DNA of 46,593 bases from Verrucomicrobiota bacterium (GCA_947471985.1 CANIZL010000050.1:1-46593), one strand, 5' to 3'. Positions 35,828 to 44,704 are shown, counted from the stretch's first letter. Numbers and translations: made by a program. The notes: generated by a model from the sequence alone, not told the origin.

Positions 35828-36313
35828 TCACTTCCGGGGTGATTGCTTTGGTGCGAGCGATTTGTCTCCGGGCTTTCGCGAGATCGGCGCCGGGAGCAAC
35901 ACGGCCTGAATGGGGAAGTAATGTTGGCCGGTTGCCGCGGTGATTCGCCATCGCAGTTGCCCCTTTTCGAGCCGCAGTTCGGCGGTGCCATGGCTGCCCG
36001 TACCGTAGCCACTCCTAAAACTCACCACCGCCACGTGATTGGTGATGTAACCCACGATCGATGGCTCACTGGTTTCGCCCGGATTGGCGGGTGTCGCGTC
36101 ATCAATGCGCCGCCCCTCCGCCGCGATCGCGGAATGATGCCCGGTGAGCTGGTTGCCCCGTTGGGTCAATTTGAGCGAGAAGGAAATGCCCTCGGCTCGG
36201 TCGTCGGTGTGCCAACGACCGGTAAAGGGATCGGCTGCCGCCGATTGAGCTCGGACGAAATTCCCGCTGCCGGCCAACAGGCAGAGCCAAAATAGATACT
36301 GGATGACTCGCAT
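35828..36313 (-). CDS. Small exported protein, about 161 residues
   Basis: From ATG 36313 the protein begins with signal peptide 'VIQYLFWLCLLAGSGNFVRA'. The mature part looks like a small lipocalin-like or TIGR-type beta-barrel domain: 'DPFTGRWHTDDRAEGISFSL', 'LTGHHSAIAAEGRRID', 'VSFRSGYGTGSHGTAEL' and 'LRWRITAATGQHYFPIQAV'. The 'GxWxTDD...L.L.Q.GNQLTG' pattern occurs in many exported proteins that score the presence of a ligand or stress signal; no function is assigned. The frame stays open far upstream of 36313, but without signal or family features. Confidence 0.7.
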   Translation of the reverse strand: MRVIQYLFWLCLLAGSGNFVRAQSAAADPFTGRWHTDDRAEGISFSLKLTQRGNQLTGHHSAIAAEGRRIDDATPANPGETSEPSIVGYITNHVAVVSFRSGYGTGSHGTAELRLEKGQLRWRITAATGQHYFPIQAVLLPAPISRKPGDKSLAPKQSPRK

Positions 36314-36414
36314 ACGCCGGAAGTCGTTGTGCTCAGGATCGCCCGACGCGATTGGACCGCCTCGACGGTGATCGTCCGCGTGCTCCGGGGAGCAAGTTGA
36401 GGTGCGGCACCGGG

Positions 36415-36609
36415 TCAATTGGACCGGCCCAAGCCCAGCTTGCGGAGGAAAATCGCCAGCGGACAGAAGCCGGTCAGGGACGACTGAAAAAGGTTGAAGC
36501 CGACGAACGTGGTCAACCAAAGCCAGTTCGGGTTGTGATAGTGAGCGAGGGCCAGGCTGGAAAGGATGACCGTGCCGGCAAACATGCGAATGATGTCTTC
36601 TCGTTTCAT
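36415..36609 (-). CDS. DUF2892 (YgaP-like) small membrane protein
   Basis: A 64-residue protein with two hydrophobic helices: residues about 8-23 ('RMFAGTVILSSLALAHY') and 28-50 ('NWLWLTTFVGFNLFQSSLTG'). It ends 'CPLAIFLRKLGLGRSN'. The 'F...N..QSSLTGFCP' block with the single Cys is characteristic of DUF2892, often fused to rhodanese domains or standing beside sulfur-handling genes. The gene here is alone. The ATG at 36609 has no visible ribosome site. Confidence 0.85.
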   Translation of the reverse strand: MKREDIIRMFAGTVILSSLALAHYHNPNWLWLTTFVGFNLFQSSLTGFCPLAIFLRKLGLGRSN

Positions 36610-36978
36610 AGTCCGTACTTGAATGCTCGACCAAGCGACTGGCTGGGTCCAGAGGGATCCAGAACTGTCTGATGTTACCGCCGTAACGCTCGGTGCCTGA
36701 CGGCCCGGATACCGGGTGGAATTCCGGGTTCCCGCAATGCCACGTCATGGGGCTCCACAAGCTGCGACCGGCATCGGTACCTCGGCGCAATGGAAGGAAA
36801 GGCCCGTAATCGCGGTACTGGGTGTTTTCGACAATAAGGACCCATCACAGACGTTCGCAGCACCTCACCGAAGCTTCAGTGCTTGACCGTTTTTGTCTCC
36901 GGAACGGTTGAATTCAATACCTCGAATCAATCCTCGTTGGAATCTCCGAAAGCGATACCCGGAAGAGTGGATGGGCCC
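36610..36978. other. Intergenic region without a recognised gene
   Basis: About 370 bases between the DUF2892 gene and the end of the patatin-like gene. It holds short inverted repeats, such as 'CCCGGATACCGGG' near 36704, but no tRNA-like fold, no convincing ORF and no T-run terminator. It may contain the DUF2892 promoter. Confidence 0.5.
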
Positions 36979-38343
36979 TTAACGGTCGTCTGCCACTCTT
37001 CTGATTTCGTCGATATTAAAATCAATAACCTTCCGCGCCGCCTCCCGGGAGGCACGGGCGTGTTCCACGGATATCCCCAGCGACGTCGGTGCGATCAATT
37101 GTCGCTTATCCTTGAAGTCGACATTCGTTGGGACGGGTTTGTCGAGGTCGAGAATATTCGGGAGATCATCGTGGATACTCACTCCGTCCGACAGGACTCC
37201 CGTGGTATAGTGAAGATGAATCACCCGTAAGCCCAAGTGCAGCGTGTCCTCCTTCAGGGCCCGCATGAGGCCCAGACGATCAACCTCAAACATGATGTCG
37301 AGACTTTTGCGCATCGTCCCGAAATCGACAAAATAGTCCGTCATTCGGCGGGAGTCCGCCTGCAGCGCCAGTTTGGCCTTTACCTCCACGGGTAGGGACG
37401 CATCCGCCACAATAATCACTCCGCCGCGGGGAAAGCGCTGGCGGTTCTCCTGAAAGATCTTCAACAGGGGCACGACGCCGAGGTTGTCGTAGACGCCCCC
37501 ATCCACAAGGTGGACAAATGTTTGGCCGGGCGCAGTGGTTGAATACTTGGTGTAATCCGGCAACACATAAGGATGAAAGAGCCCCGGAAAGGTCGATGAG
37601 GCCTGGACCGCGTCGGCCAGTTTTAAGACCCCGGATTGGATCCCCCGGCTGGCCAGTTGACGGTCGGTGAAGGTGAAAACGGCTCCGGATTCCAACGTGG
37701 TGGCGGTCATCAGCAACCGGGGGCGTTTGGGATTCAGATCGCTAAAGGTTTTCTCGTGCAGAAATTTCTGATCAATGACTGTCCTCATCTGATATGAGCG
37801 GTTCAAGCCCGTTCCGTAGTACCGCATCAGATTGAGCGGATTAAACACATAGCGACTGAAGTAGTCGAACCAGACGCCGCGCCGCATCAATTCCTCCACC
37901 ACCTCACGTTGCCAAACCAGATCGCCCGGCCGTGAATCCGCGGGATCCCGCGACACGCAATAATAGGCGCCGGCCAATGATCCGCTGGAGATGCCGGAAA
38001 TAAAGTCGACGCGCTGCATCACCCCGAGCTCGTGAAGTCGCGTCAGCACCTCGCCGGCGAACACGGCCGCCCGGCTGCCACCACCCGAGAGCGCCACACC
38101 GACAAAAAGTTCGTCCGCGGCGGCTTCCTCCACATCGTCGGACGTGCGGGTGTGGTTCTGTTGGTCACCCTGCAGGGCCTTGACGGACGCGGGTACGCTT
38201 TCGATCTGGCGCAACGGACTAAAAACACAGCCGCTGCCCCAGAGAAAAGCCACGCACAGAGAAACCCAACGGCTGATCCTTTCCCGAGAGAGGGTCAGCG
38301 AAATTCCGCGGAAAGGAAGATTCACTCTCGCGGGAACGTTCAT
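36979..38343 (-). CDS. Patatin-like phospholipase, probable lipoprotein
   Basis: A 454-residue protein from ATG 38343. A hydrophobic N-terminus ends 'FLWGSGCVFSP' with Cys39, a possible but imperfect lipobox. The patatin catalytic core is present: oxyanion stretch 'VALSGGGSRAAVFAGEV' (Gly87-Arg91), nucleophile 'FISGISSGSLAG' (Ser119) and 'VHLVDGGVYDNLGVV' with Asp281 of the Ser-Asp dyad. Patatin enzymes release fatty acids from phospholipids and acylglycerols. Regions 'MRRGVWFDYFSRYVFNPLN' and 'LKLADAVQASSTFPGLFHPY' are typical of bacterial membrane-associated members. The C-terminal 150 residues are amphipathic. The upstream region contains a palindromic element. Confidence 0.9.
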   Translation of the reverse strand: MNVPARVNLPFRGISLTLSRERISRWVSLCVAFLWGSGCVFSPLRQIESVPASVKALQGDQQNHTRTSDDVEEAAADELFVGVALSGGGSRAAVFAGEVLTRLHELGVMQRVDFISGISSGSLAGAYYCVSRDPADSRPGDLVWQREVVEELMRRGVWFDYFSRYVFNPLNLMRYYGTGLNRSYQMRTVIDQKFLHEKTFSDLNPKRPRLLMTATTLESGAVFTFTDRQLASRGIQSGVLKLADAVQASSTFPGLFHPYVLPDYTKYSTTAPGQTFVHLVDGGVYDNLGVVPLLKIFQENRQRFPRGGVIIVADASLPVEVKAKLALQADSRRMTDYFVDFGTMRKSLDIMFEVDRLGLMRALKEDTLHLGLRVIHLHYTTGVLSDGVSIHDDLPNILDLDKPVPTNVDFKDKRQLIAPTSLGISVEHARASREAARKVIDFNIDEIRRVADDR

Positions 38344-38691
38344 CGGAAGGGATTTTGCGGCGCTGACGACTGCGCGGCAAGGTGTTTCGGAATTCCGTAC
38401 GCCAACCAGGTTGAGGACGGGAGGCAGATCTCCGCAGGTCCGCAGAAATAGGTTTTGAAATGGGCGCTTTTGAACGGGTTCAGCTGGAGATAGTTCGGTG
38501 CTTTAGTGTTCCGCTTATATGAATAGGGATTATCTCGTAGTTGGAAATGGGAGCGTACCTCATATGGAAAACGGTTCGACGGCTTGATTGAGTTTCGAAC
38601 CGCGGGGAATCCCAGGGCACATCGGCACGCGTAGTTCACCATGGCGGTCGGGAACGATATAGGTGAGGGTGGCGGACGTGTGGACTGGCTT
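38344..38691. other. Divergent intergenic region with inverted repeat
   Basis: About 350 bases between the patatin-like gene (minus) and GH5 (plus), more AT-rich than average. CGGTTCG (38572-38578) and CGAACCG (38596-38602) form a seven-base inverted repeat 17 bases apart, and GGAATTCC lies at 38387-38394. It probably holds both promoters; no protein or RNA gene was recognised. A 100-residue minus-strand ORF here has no coding signature. Confidence 0.5.
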
Positions 38692-39855
38692 ATGAAAACC
38701 TCCGGCGGATTGGATTCCAGTGCAGCATTGGGACGCAGCGCTCAGACGCGGCGGCGCACGCGGCGTTGGCGGGAGATGGGCGCAGCTTTCGTGGGTGTCG
38801 CCATCACCGCCGCCACCGCCACCGCGATGCCGCCGTCGCTGCGCGTGAACGGCAATCACCTCGAGACGGATCGCGGCGAAACCGTGCGCCTTCAGGGGGT
38901 GAACATCCCCGGGCTGGAGTGGGATCCGGCCGGTGATCATCTCCAGCCAACCTTGGAGGCGGCTCTCGGGCCCTGGCACGCCCGGGTCATCCGTTTGCCG
39001 CTGAGTCAGGACACCTGGTTTGGCTATTTCCGAGGGGGACACTCAACCGAGCGGCGGGATGCCAACCGTCAGTTGGTGGATCGCGTCGTGCGCACCATTG
39101 CCGACAAGGATGCTTATGTGCTCCTCGACCTCCATTGGTCGGACGGCGGGGTGTGGGGCCAAAACGTCGGCCAACACGCGCTGCCCGATGACCATAGTCT
39201 CCGCTTCTGGGAGGATGTGGCGGGCCGTTTTGCCAATAACCCCGCCGTCTTTTTCGATCTCTACAACGAGCCGCATGACGTCTCGTGGGAGTTGTGGCGG
39301 AATGGGGGAATGGTCGAGGAACGGAATCAGGACCCCGCTCGGGGACTGAAGCTCACCTACCACTCTCCGGGTATGCAGGCCTTGGTGAATACGGTGCGAT
39401 CCGCCGGCGCCCGGAATGTGGTCGTCGCCGGCGGTCTCAATTGGGCCTACGACCTGCGGGGGATATTGCAGGGCCACGCGCTCACGGATCTGCCAGGCCG
39501 CGGCATCGTGTACGCGACCCATCTGTATCCGTGGAAAAAGGATTGGGACAGCAACGTTACGCTCGTGATGGCCAAATATGCCGTGTTTGTCGGCGAGGTG
39601 GGAACCAAACCCTGGAAAACCGGCGAGCCGGCGCACGAGAATGTTTATACCGAAAGTTGGGCTCCCCAGGTTATGGCGTATCTGGAGACCCACCAGTTGA
39701 GCTGGACGGCTTGGAGTTTCCATCCGGGCGCGTCGCCGTGCCTCATTAACGGTTGGGACTATACCCCGACCGCATATTGGGGTTCCTACGTCAAGGAGGC
39801 GCTGGCGAAGGCGGCGGCGGGTGCGGGCAAAGGGCCGCCGTCACCGCGGCCATAG
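38692..39855 (+). CDS. Glycoside hydrolase family 5 (cellulase-like), exported
   Basis: A 387-residue protein from ATG 38692, chosen over 38641. A basic N-terminus (about residues 17-26) and hydrophobic 'MGAAFVGVAITAATATAMP' suggest export. The TIM barrel shows 'GETVRLQGVNIPGLEWDP', 'HARVIRLPLSQDTWFGYFR', 'YVLLDLHWSDGGVWGQN', acid/base 'FDLYNEPHDVSWE' (Glu193), 'VYATHLYPWKKDW' and nucleophile 'YAVFVGEVGTKPW' (Glu302). Both catalytic glutamates are in GH5 spacing. Substrates of this family include cellulose, mannan and related beta-glucans. No CBM is visible, and the C-terminus is a Gly/Pro-rich tail. Confidence 0.92.
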   Translation: MKTSGGLDSSAALGRSAQTRRRTRRWREMGAAFVGVAITAATATAMPPSLRVNGNHLETDRGETVRLQGVNIPGLEWDPAGDHLQPTLEAALGPWHARVIRLPLSQDTWFGYFRGGHSTERRDANRQLVDRVVRTIADKDAYVLLDLHWSDGGVWGQNVGQHALPDDHSLRFWEDVAGRFANNPAVFFDLYNEPHDVSWELWRNGGMVEERNQDPARGLKLTYHSPGMQALVNTVRSAGARNVVVAGGLNWAYDLRGILQGHALTDLPGRGIVYATHLYPWKKDWDSNVTLVMAKYAVFVGEVGTKPWKTGEPAHENVYTESWAPQVMAYLETHQLSWTAWSFHPGASPCLINGWDYTPTAYWGSYVKEALAKAAAGAGKGPPSPRP

Positions 39856-39891
39856 GCAGTGGGAATGTTCGGTGGGGTTTCGCCCGCCCGA

Positions 39892-40539
39892 TCAAAGAAT
39901 CTGGTGCAGCCAGGCGTCCACCGTCGGGGCCAGTCGTCCAGCGACGTCTTGCGCAGCCCAGGCAACGAAGGCGGCGGTGAAGATGTCGAGGGTGTAGTGG
40001 GCCCGCAGGATGAGTACCGCGGCCGCTTCGCCGATCGCGACCAATATTCCCAACGCCGCCAGCCAGGGCGGTCCCTGCGTGGTCAACTCGAACGCGGTCA
40101 GTACCGCAATGGCGGTATGTCCGCTGAAAAAGAAATCATTCCCCACGTCGTAGGTAACCAGCAGGGAGGGCGCGCCCGGGTGACGCCAGATGATGCCCTC
40201 CGGTGCGGGCAGCGTGTTGATGAGCTGGCAGATTTGGCGCAGGCCGAAAAGGATCAGCAGGGCGAGAAAGGGGCGCAACGAATGGCCAAAGATGGAACTC
40301 CCCAGCAGAAAGATCCCGCAGGAGTCGATGCCCAGGGAACTGACGATCAGCGTGGCATTGGCGGCTCGTGGATGGGCGTGCAACCACGCATTCAACGAAG
40401 CGGTCCATACGTGCAATTGATCGCCCACGCCGTCGAATTTTGGAGCGCGTCGACCGATGATTTTTTGCGTCCAGAACCACAAGCCCAATCCGGCGACCAC
40501 GAATGCCAGGTGCACAGCGATGGCCTTGGGAGGGTTCAC
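39892..40539 (-). CDS. PAP2/sphingomyelin-synthase-like membrane phosphatase
   Basis: A 215-residue protein with about six hydrophobic segments. The PAP2_C pattern is visible: 'GNDFFFSGHTAIAVLTAF' with the first catalytic His, and 'ILRAHYTLDIFTAAFVAW' with His and Asp. This differs from the classical KX6RP motif of PAP2 and resembles sphingomyelin/ceramide-phosphoethanolamine synthases and related lipid phosphatases or transferases. Its GTG start overlaps the preceding plsC-like stop as GTGA (40536-40539), so the two are translationally coupled and probably act in the same lipid pathway. Confidence 0.85.
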   Translation of the reverse strand: MNPPKAIAVHLAFVVAGLGLWFWTQKIIGRRAPKFDGVGDQLHVWTASLNAWLHAHPRAANATLIVSSLGIDSCGIFLLGSSIFGHSLRPFLALLILFGLRQICQLINTLPAPEGIIWRHPGAPSLLVTYDVGNDFFFSGHTAIAVLTAFELTTQGPPWLAALGILVAIGEAAAVLILRAHYTLDIFTAAFVAWAAQDVAGRLAPTVDAWLHQIL

Positions 40540-41729
40540 TTCTTTCTCCCTTCTTCCCGCAGTGCGGCGAGTCGTGATTCCAGCCGTTCGCGGATCAGCC
40601 CCATCAATGGATCACCGTCGGGGCTCCGCTGCCGTTCGGGTGAAACTTCGATGGCCTCGCCAATTTCCACGACGGCACTCATTGGGTGATGAACCCGGCA
40701 GCTGTCCGTCAGATCCTCCTCCAGCTTCTCGACGATTTCGAGCAGGCGTTCCGGGGTGGGTTGGGCGGCACTGATATAGCCGGCGGGATAGAAGCCGATC
40801 TGCTGGGCGAGATAGACGATTTCCAGCTGGCGCCAGCGTCGCTGCTTTTCCTCCTCCGGGATATCGCCCGTGATCAAGTCCGGCAGGATGGCGGTGCGGA
40901 GCATCTTGACCCGGGCCACCACGTCCGTTTCATGGCGGCCTTTCAGCCATTCGTCTTCGAGCGGCGAGAGCATGCGGTTGACCAGTTGGCTGATTCGCAC
41001 GTCCAGCGGTCCTTCCTGGGCGCTGCCGAAGAATTCGACTTCTTTCAGTGACAACAAGGCCGCTCCCGCCTTGAGAATGCGTTCAATCAACGGCAGGGAT
41101 TCCTGCGTTTGCCACGCGAGGCGCTTCTCGATCTCGGCGAGCACCGGCCGGGTCGTGGCCTCCAGATCCCCGTTGAAGAAATATCGGATGGCCACGGGAT
41201 GGGCAACGACCTTGCCGCCGGTTTGCGCCCGTTGCTTGGCGGCACTGCGCAACATGAGGCCGGTGCCCTCCATGAGATTGTTGAGGACATCGTTGTGCCG
41301 TGAGATGACCCCCTCCGGAAAGACGACCAACGGCCGCTGCGCTTCGGTCAGTAATTGAATCGCACATTTCAGGGCCTCGCGGTCGAGACCCTCGCGGTAG
41401 ATACTGAAGACCCCGATGCGCTGCAGCAGAAAACGCTGCAACCAGCCCTGCATGAAGAGATGCCAGCTGGCCATGATGAAGGTGGGGCGCCCCAGCGCCT
41501 GCCCGAGCACCAGCGGATCGGCGGGTCGACAGTGATTCGGCACCAGCATGATGCCATGGCCGGCGTCCGAGGACGCTTTCAGCCGATCCAGCCCCCGACA
41601 CGCGACTTCGGTGATGCCGTGCTTCTTGCGCAACTGACCGGGGAGGGTCCGTGCGAAGAGCCGCGGCCAAAGATCACCGCGATGCGGGCCAACAAATTCG
41701 TAGGGCTTGGCTACGACGATGTTTTGCAT
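40536..41729 (-). CDS. PlsC-like 1-acyl-sn-glycerol-3-phosphate acyltransferase
   Basis: A 397-residue protein from ATG 41729; a TTG two codons upstream is less likely. The acyltransferase signature is 'IMLVPNHCRPADPLVL' (the NHX4D block) and 'PLVVFPEGVISRHNDVL' with the P-E-G motif; the substrate loop 'GVFSIYREGLDREALKCAI' is also present. The C-terminal 200 residues ('VEFFGSAQEGPLDVRIS', 'RRWRQLEIVYLAQQIGFYP') are longer than in plain PlsC and of unknown role. It acylates lysophosphatidic acid or a related lysolipid. The stop overlaps the PAP2-like start. The GNAT and VOC genes upstream read the same way. Confidence 0.9.
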   Translation of the reverse strand: MQNIVVAKPYEFVGPHRGDLWPRLFARTLPGQLRKKHGITEVACRGLDRLKASSDAGHGIMLVPNHCRPADPLVLGQALGRPTFIMASWHLFMQGWLQRFLLQRIGVFSIYREGLDREALKCAIQLLTEAQRPLVVFPEGVISRHNDVLNNLMEGTGLMLRSAAKQRAQTGGKVVAHPVAIRYFFNGDLEATTRPVLAEIEKRLAWQTQESLPLIERILKAGAALLSLKEVEFFGSAQEGPLDVRISQLVNRMLSPLEDEWLKGRHETDVVARVKMLRTAILPDLITGDIPEEEKQRRWRQLEIVYLAQQIGFYPAGYISAAQPTPERLLEIVEKLEEDLTDSCRVHHPMSAVVEIGEAIEVSPERQRSPDGDPLMGLIRERLESRLAALREEGRKK

Positions 41730-41818
41730 GTGCAAACACGGTGCCCGTCAGTCGAACCGGCGGCAAGGAGTCTGCGTGCCGCACCGGCCGGTCGACCGGG
41801 CCAGGTGTCGACTTCCCG

Positions 41819-42433
41819 CTAAGCTCGTGGCGCGCCGTGCGGGTGGGGGGCTGGCGATACGCCTTTTGCACCAGCTGCGGGTGTGGCCCAATCCCAAAGC
41901 ACCACGTCCCAGGTTTGGTCCCCGTAGTCGAGGGAATGGATTACCTGAAAACCGGTCCGACGGTGTGCCTGCAGGGAGCGGGTGTTGGCTCGCGCGATAT
42001 CGGTGATGGCGTAGCGGTGATGGGGTTGCAGGGATTCGCGAAACGACCCGTAGAGCTTTTGTACCAAACCCTGACTTCGATACGCCTTGCTGATACACAA
42101 TTGGCCCACGACGACGTAGTCGATGTCCTTCAAGGGTTCCTGTCCGAAGTGGAGCCGGTCGATTTCATCGAACAGGGCGGTGAGGAAGGGGTGTCCTTCC
42201 CGGACCGATTTGGCGGCGGCCAGGGCATATCCCACCACCTGATCCCCGTCGAGGGCGATGACCGCCGGGCGATGGGCGTTCATCGATCGCAGATATTCCT
42301 GCGTGTATTCGGCGATCAGAAAGCCCTGCTCGGCGGCCTCGGTGGCACTGAGATTCCGGCGCAGATTTTGGCTCTGCAATAACCGGATGCCGGTCAGCTC
42401 GGACTCGCTACTGGCGAGTTTGGTGCGGATCAT
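41819..42433 (-). CDS. GNAT-family N-acetyltransferase
   Basis: A 204-residue protein from ATG 42433. The GNAT core shows 'GYALAAAKSVREGHPFL', motif A 'VVVGQLCISKAYRSQGLVQK' (V/I-x-x-x-Q-G-L, acetyl-CoA pyrophosphate loop) and motif B 'IARANTRSLQAHRRTGFQV', ending in 'WDVVLWDWATPA'. It transfers acetyl from acetyl-CoA to an unknown amine. It lies about 90 bases upstream of the plsC-like gene and may be cotranscribed, but nothing indicates the substrate. Confidence 0.88.
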   Translation of the reverse strand: MIRTKLASSESELTGIRLLQSQNLRRNLSATEAAEQGFLIAEYTQEYLRSMNAHRPAVIALDGDQVVGYALAAAKSVREGHPFLTALFDEIDRLHFGQEPLKDIDYVVVGQLCISKAYRSQGLVQKLYGSFRESLQPHHRYAITDIARANTRSLQAHRRTGFQVIHSLDYGDQTWDVVLWDWATPAAGAKGVSPAPHPHGAPRA

Positions 42434-42519
42434 AAGGCGCTTTACGGGCTCGCGACGGGGTGTCGGTTCCGACGGACTGCGGCGTTTCGGCGGGCCGACT
42501 GGGCGGGCGGTTCGCTATC

Positions 42520-43044
42520 TCACTCCATGGGGCCGATCAGTTCGACGAAGGTGCCATCGGGATCCTGGACGAGGGCAAAGGAGGTAGTCCCTCCCATCAA
42601 AAAGGGCGTGTCTCCCAGCAGTTTGACGTTGTGCTCCTTGATACGTTGCAGCACGGGCTTCAGGGATTTCACGTGGATGGTGATGTATTGCATGCCGGTG
42701 TCGTCTTGCAGGTGCTTCTGCGGAGGATGGGCGGCGGGTTTGCCAAAGCTCATCAGCTTCCATTCGCTGGCCGTCTTGCCGTCGCCCAGTTTCAGCACGG
42801 TGATGCTGACCGGCTGGCCGTCGGTCAGACCAGTGCGTTTGCCCATCTCGGCATTCACCGCAAAGCCACCGGTCTTTTTCATGCCGATGACCTGGGTGTA
42901 GAACTCGACGGATTTTTCCAGATTCTGAACCACCACGCCAATGGACAGGGTTTCGCTGGAGAATTCGTTGGTCTGGGCTGCGGCCTGGGTGCTCGCCAGG
43001 GAAGTGGCGGTCAACAGGAGGAGGAAACGGAGGAGGAATTTCAT
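42520..43044 (-). CDS. Exported VOC/glyoxalase-fold protein
   Basis: A 174-residue protein from ATG 43044 with signal peptide 'FLLRFLLLLTATSLASTQAAA'. The mature part is two VOC repeats: 'TLSIGVVVQNLEKSVEFY' and 'GMQYITIHVKSLKPVLQRIK', ending 'FALVQDPDGTFVELIGPME' with the usual terminal Glu metal ligand. The VOC fold covers glyoxalases, dioxygenases and resistance proteins. Export of a VOC protein is uncommon. Starting at GTG/ATG further upstream (43116) would bury the signal peptide. It is divergent from the ScyD-like gene. Confidence 0.85.
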   Translation of the reverse strand: MKFLLRFLLLLTATSLASTQAAAQTNEFSSETLSIGVVVQNLEKSVEFYTQVIGMKKTGGFAVNAEMGKRTGLTDGQPVSITVLKLGDGKTASEWKLMSFGKPAAHPPQKHLQDDTGMQYITIHVKSLKPVLQRIKEHNVKLLGDTPFLMGGTTSFALVQDPDGTFVELIGPME

Positions 43045-43184
43045 GGTCAAGGGCGGCAGGCTGGGCTGCTGGGTGATGGGTGGCAATGGGAAAGTGGCTG
43101 TCGGCCGGAGTCGCAACGCGGAAAGTGACGTGGTGGGTGGATCCGATTTGACGGCGAGGTTGGGTGGGCAAATGGTCGCTTCTG

Positions 43185-43199
43185 AACATTATGAATGTT
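43185..43199. promoter_or_regulatory. Operator-like inverted repeat between the exported VOC and ScyD-like genes
   Basis: AACATT and AATGTT flank ATG, a perfect six-base inverted repeat in an AT-rich patch of the 246-base divergent region. It lies 92 bases before the ScyD-like start and 141 bases before the VOC start on the other strand. It could be a regulator site; no regulator gene is adjacent. Confidence 0.4.
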
Positions 43200-43290
43200 T
43201 CGCATCGCTCCTCGCGGACGACGGAGCATGGGGATGTATCAGCAACAACACAGAACCGTCCGGCGTAGTGACGGCGGACGTGATCCAAGG

Positions 43291-44544
43291 ATGAACATGC
43301 AATTGGCAGAAAAAACTCTCGATCGGCCCGCGGTTGGTTTTCGCACGGCCCCGTCAACGCAATCGTGGGCTCTGGGTCTGGGCGTCTGGCTCGCCGCCGC
43401 AGTGACCCTCTCCGCGGCGCCGCAATTGACCCCGGTGGCGACGGGCCTGAACAATCCCCGCGGCTTGGCGTTCGGCGAAGAAGGCACCCTTTTTGTCGCT
43501 GAGGCGGGCCTCGGCGCGGGTGATGGACTCGGTGGCTTTGGTGACGGTGTCGGATTGACCGGATCGATCACGGAGATCAAGCGCTTGCACTCCGCGCATC
43601 CCAAGGCTCGCCGCGTGGTGACCGGTTTGGTTTCGCTCGGAACGTCGGAACGTGGACCGGAAGTGGTGGGTGCGGATGGCATTTCCCTGCAGGGCGAAGG
43701 GAATCTCTTCGTCATCATGGCGGAGTCGACCGCCGGTGTGCTGGCGGAAGATCCCGGACTGGATCCCGGATTGGCCAGCCAATTCGGGCAACTCCTGCGT
43801 CTGTCTCCGAATGGAAAACGCAAGAATGTCGCTGATGTGGGCGCGGTGAATTATGCCTGGACCGCCGCGAACGCGGGACAACCCTGGGCCCCGCCCGAGT
43901 TTCCGGATTCCAATCCCTACGCGGTCCTGGCGGTCCATGGACGTCAATACGTGGTGGATGCCGGCGCCAACACGCTGAGCGAAGTCCGGCCGGACGGCAC
44001 CGTGAATATCATCGCCTTTTTCCCGAATCCGCTGTTTCCGGCGGTCCCGGGCGGACCGGGCGTCATCCCGATTGCCGATGCGGTGCCGACCTGTGTGGCT
44101 CAGGGGCCGGATGGCTACCTGTACGTCGGTACACTGGCCTTCGGTGCGAATTTTGCCCGCTTTGGCGGCGCACCTTTCTGGGCGAGCCTGCCGAAACAGT
44201 CCAAGATCTATCGGGTTAATCCCAAGTCGTCGAAGTTCTTCGTGACGGAGGCGGACGTGTGGGCGGATAATCTGAATCCCATCACCGGCTGTGGTTTTAG
44301 CCGTGGGGCTCTGTATGTAACGGAGTTCCTGACGCAGGAGTCCGGATATACGACGGGCGACGTCGTGCGTATTGCGACCAAACGCAATGGCCAGGCGGGC
44401 AATCGCACCGCTCTGGGCGTGGGCGCGCTGAACGCTCCGAACGGCTTTGCTGCCGACGAGGATGGCGACATCTATGTCTCCAACAACAGCACCTCCGCGG
44501 GTGTCGGCCCGGTCACCGGCGAAGTGGTGCGGGTTAATTACTGA
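43291..44544 (+). CDS. ScyD/ScyE-like secreted beta-propeller protein
   Basis: A 417-residue protein from ATG 43291; ATG 43297, six bases past an AAGG, is also possible. The signal segment is 'ALGLGVWLAAAVTLSAAP'. Propeller-like repeats include 'GLNNPRGLAFGEEGTLFVAE', 'GADGISLQGEGNLFVIMAE', 'YVVDAGANTLSEVRPDGTV', 'CVAQGPDGYLYVGTLAFG' and 'APNGFAADEDGDIYVSNNS'. The match is to the ScyD/ScyE family, first named in scytonemin clusters of cyanobacteria but widespread as secreted proteins of unknown role. A perfect 10-bp terminator follows at 44578-44611. Confidence 0.85.
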   Translation: MNMQLAEKTLDRPAVGFRTAPSTQSWALGLGVWLAAAVTLSAAPQLTPVATGLNNPRGLAFGEEGTLFVAEAGLGAGDGLGGFGDGVGLTGSITEIKRLHSAHPKARRVVTGLVSLGTSERGPEVVGADGISLQGEGNLFVIMAESTAGVLAEDPGLDPGLASQFGQLLRLSPNGKRKNVADVGAVNYAWTAANAGQPWAPPEFPDSNPYAVLAVHGRQYVVDAGANTLSEVRPDGTVNIIAFFPNPLFPAVPGGPGVIPIADAVPTCVAQGPDGYLYVGTLAFGANFARFGGAPFWASLPKQSKIYRVNPKSSKFFVTEADVWADNLNPITGCGFSRGALYVTEFLTQESGYTTGDVVRIATKRNGQAGNRTALGVGALNAPNGFAADEDGDIYVSNNSTSAGVGPVTGEVVRVNY

Positions 44545-44577
44545 TCCGAACGGTTCGATTCATTCGAATTTCAGCCA

Positions 44578-44620
44578 ACCCCTTGGGAGCGGGAAACTGC
44601 ACCCAAGGGGTATTTTATTT
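44578..44620 (+). terminator. Rho-independent terminator after the ScyD-like gene
   Basis: ACCCCTTGGG (44578-44587) and CCCAAGGGGT (44602-44611) pair perfectly around a 14-base loop, followed by ATTTTATTT. It starts 34 bases past the stop, a textbook intrinsic terminator. Confidence 0.85.
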
Positions 44621-44704
44621 CTGGGACGCGGTTGGCGCCGGTTTTGGTTCGATCAGAGCGTCCCGTGCTAACGAAGCGCGGGGTGATGTCACCGGGCGTC
44701 GGTT

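Noticed and set aside
35828-36790. 320-residue version of the small exported protein
   Set aside because: The extra N-terminal part has no signal peptide or domain and overlaps the DUF2892 gene; the ATG at 36313 starts a good signal peptide.
36610-36978. Possible tRNA or small RNA in the gap
   Set aside because: No cloverleaf arms or T-loop consensus could be found by eye; only short inverted repeats.
38340-38642. 100-residue minus-strand ORF between the patatin-like and GH5 genes
   Set aside because: AT-rich intergenic sequence with no coding signature; more likely promoter DNA.
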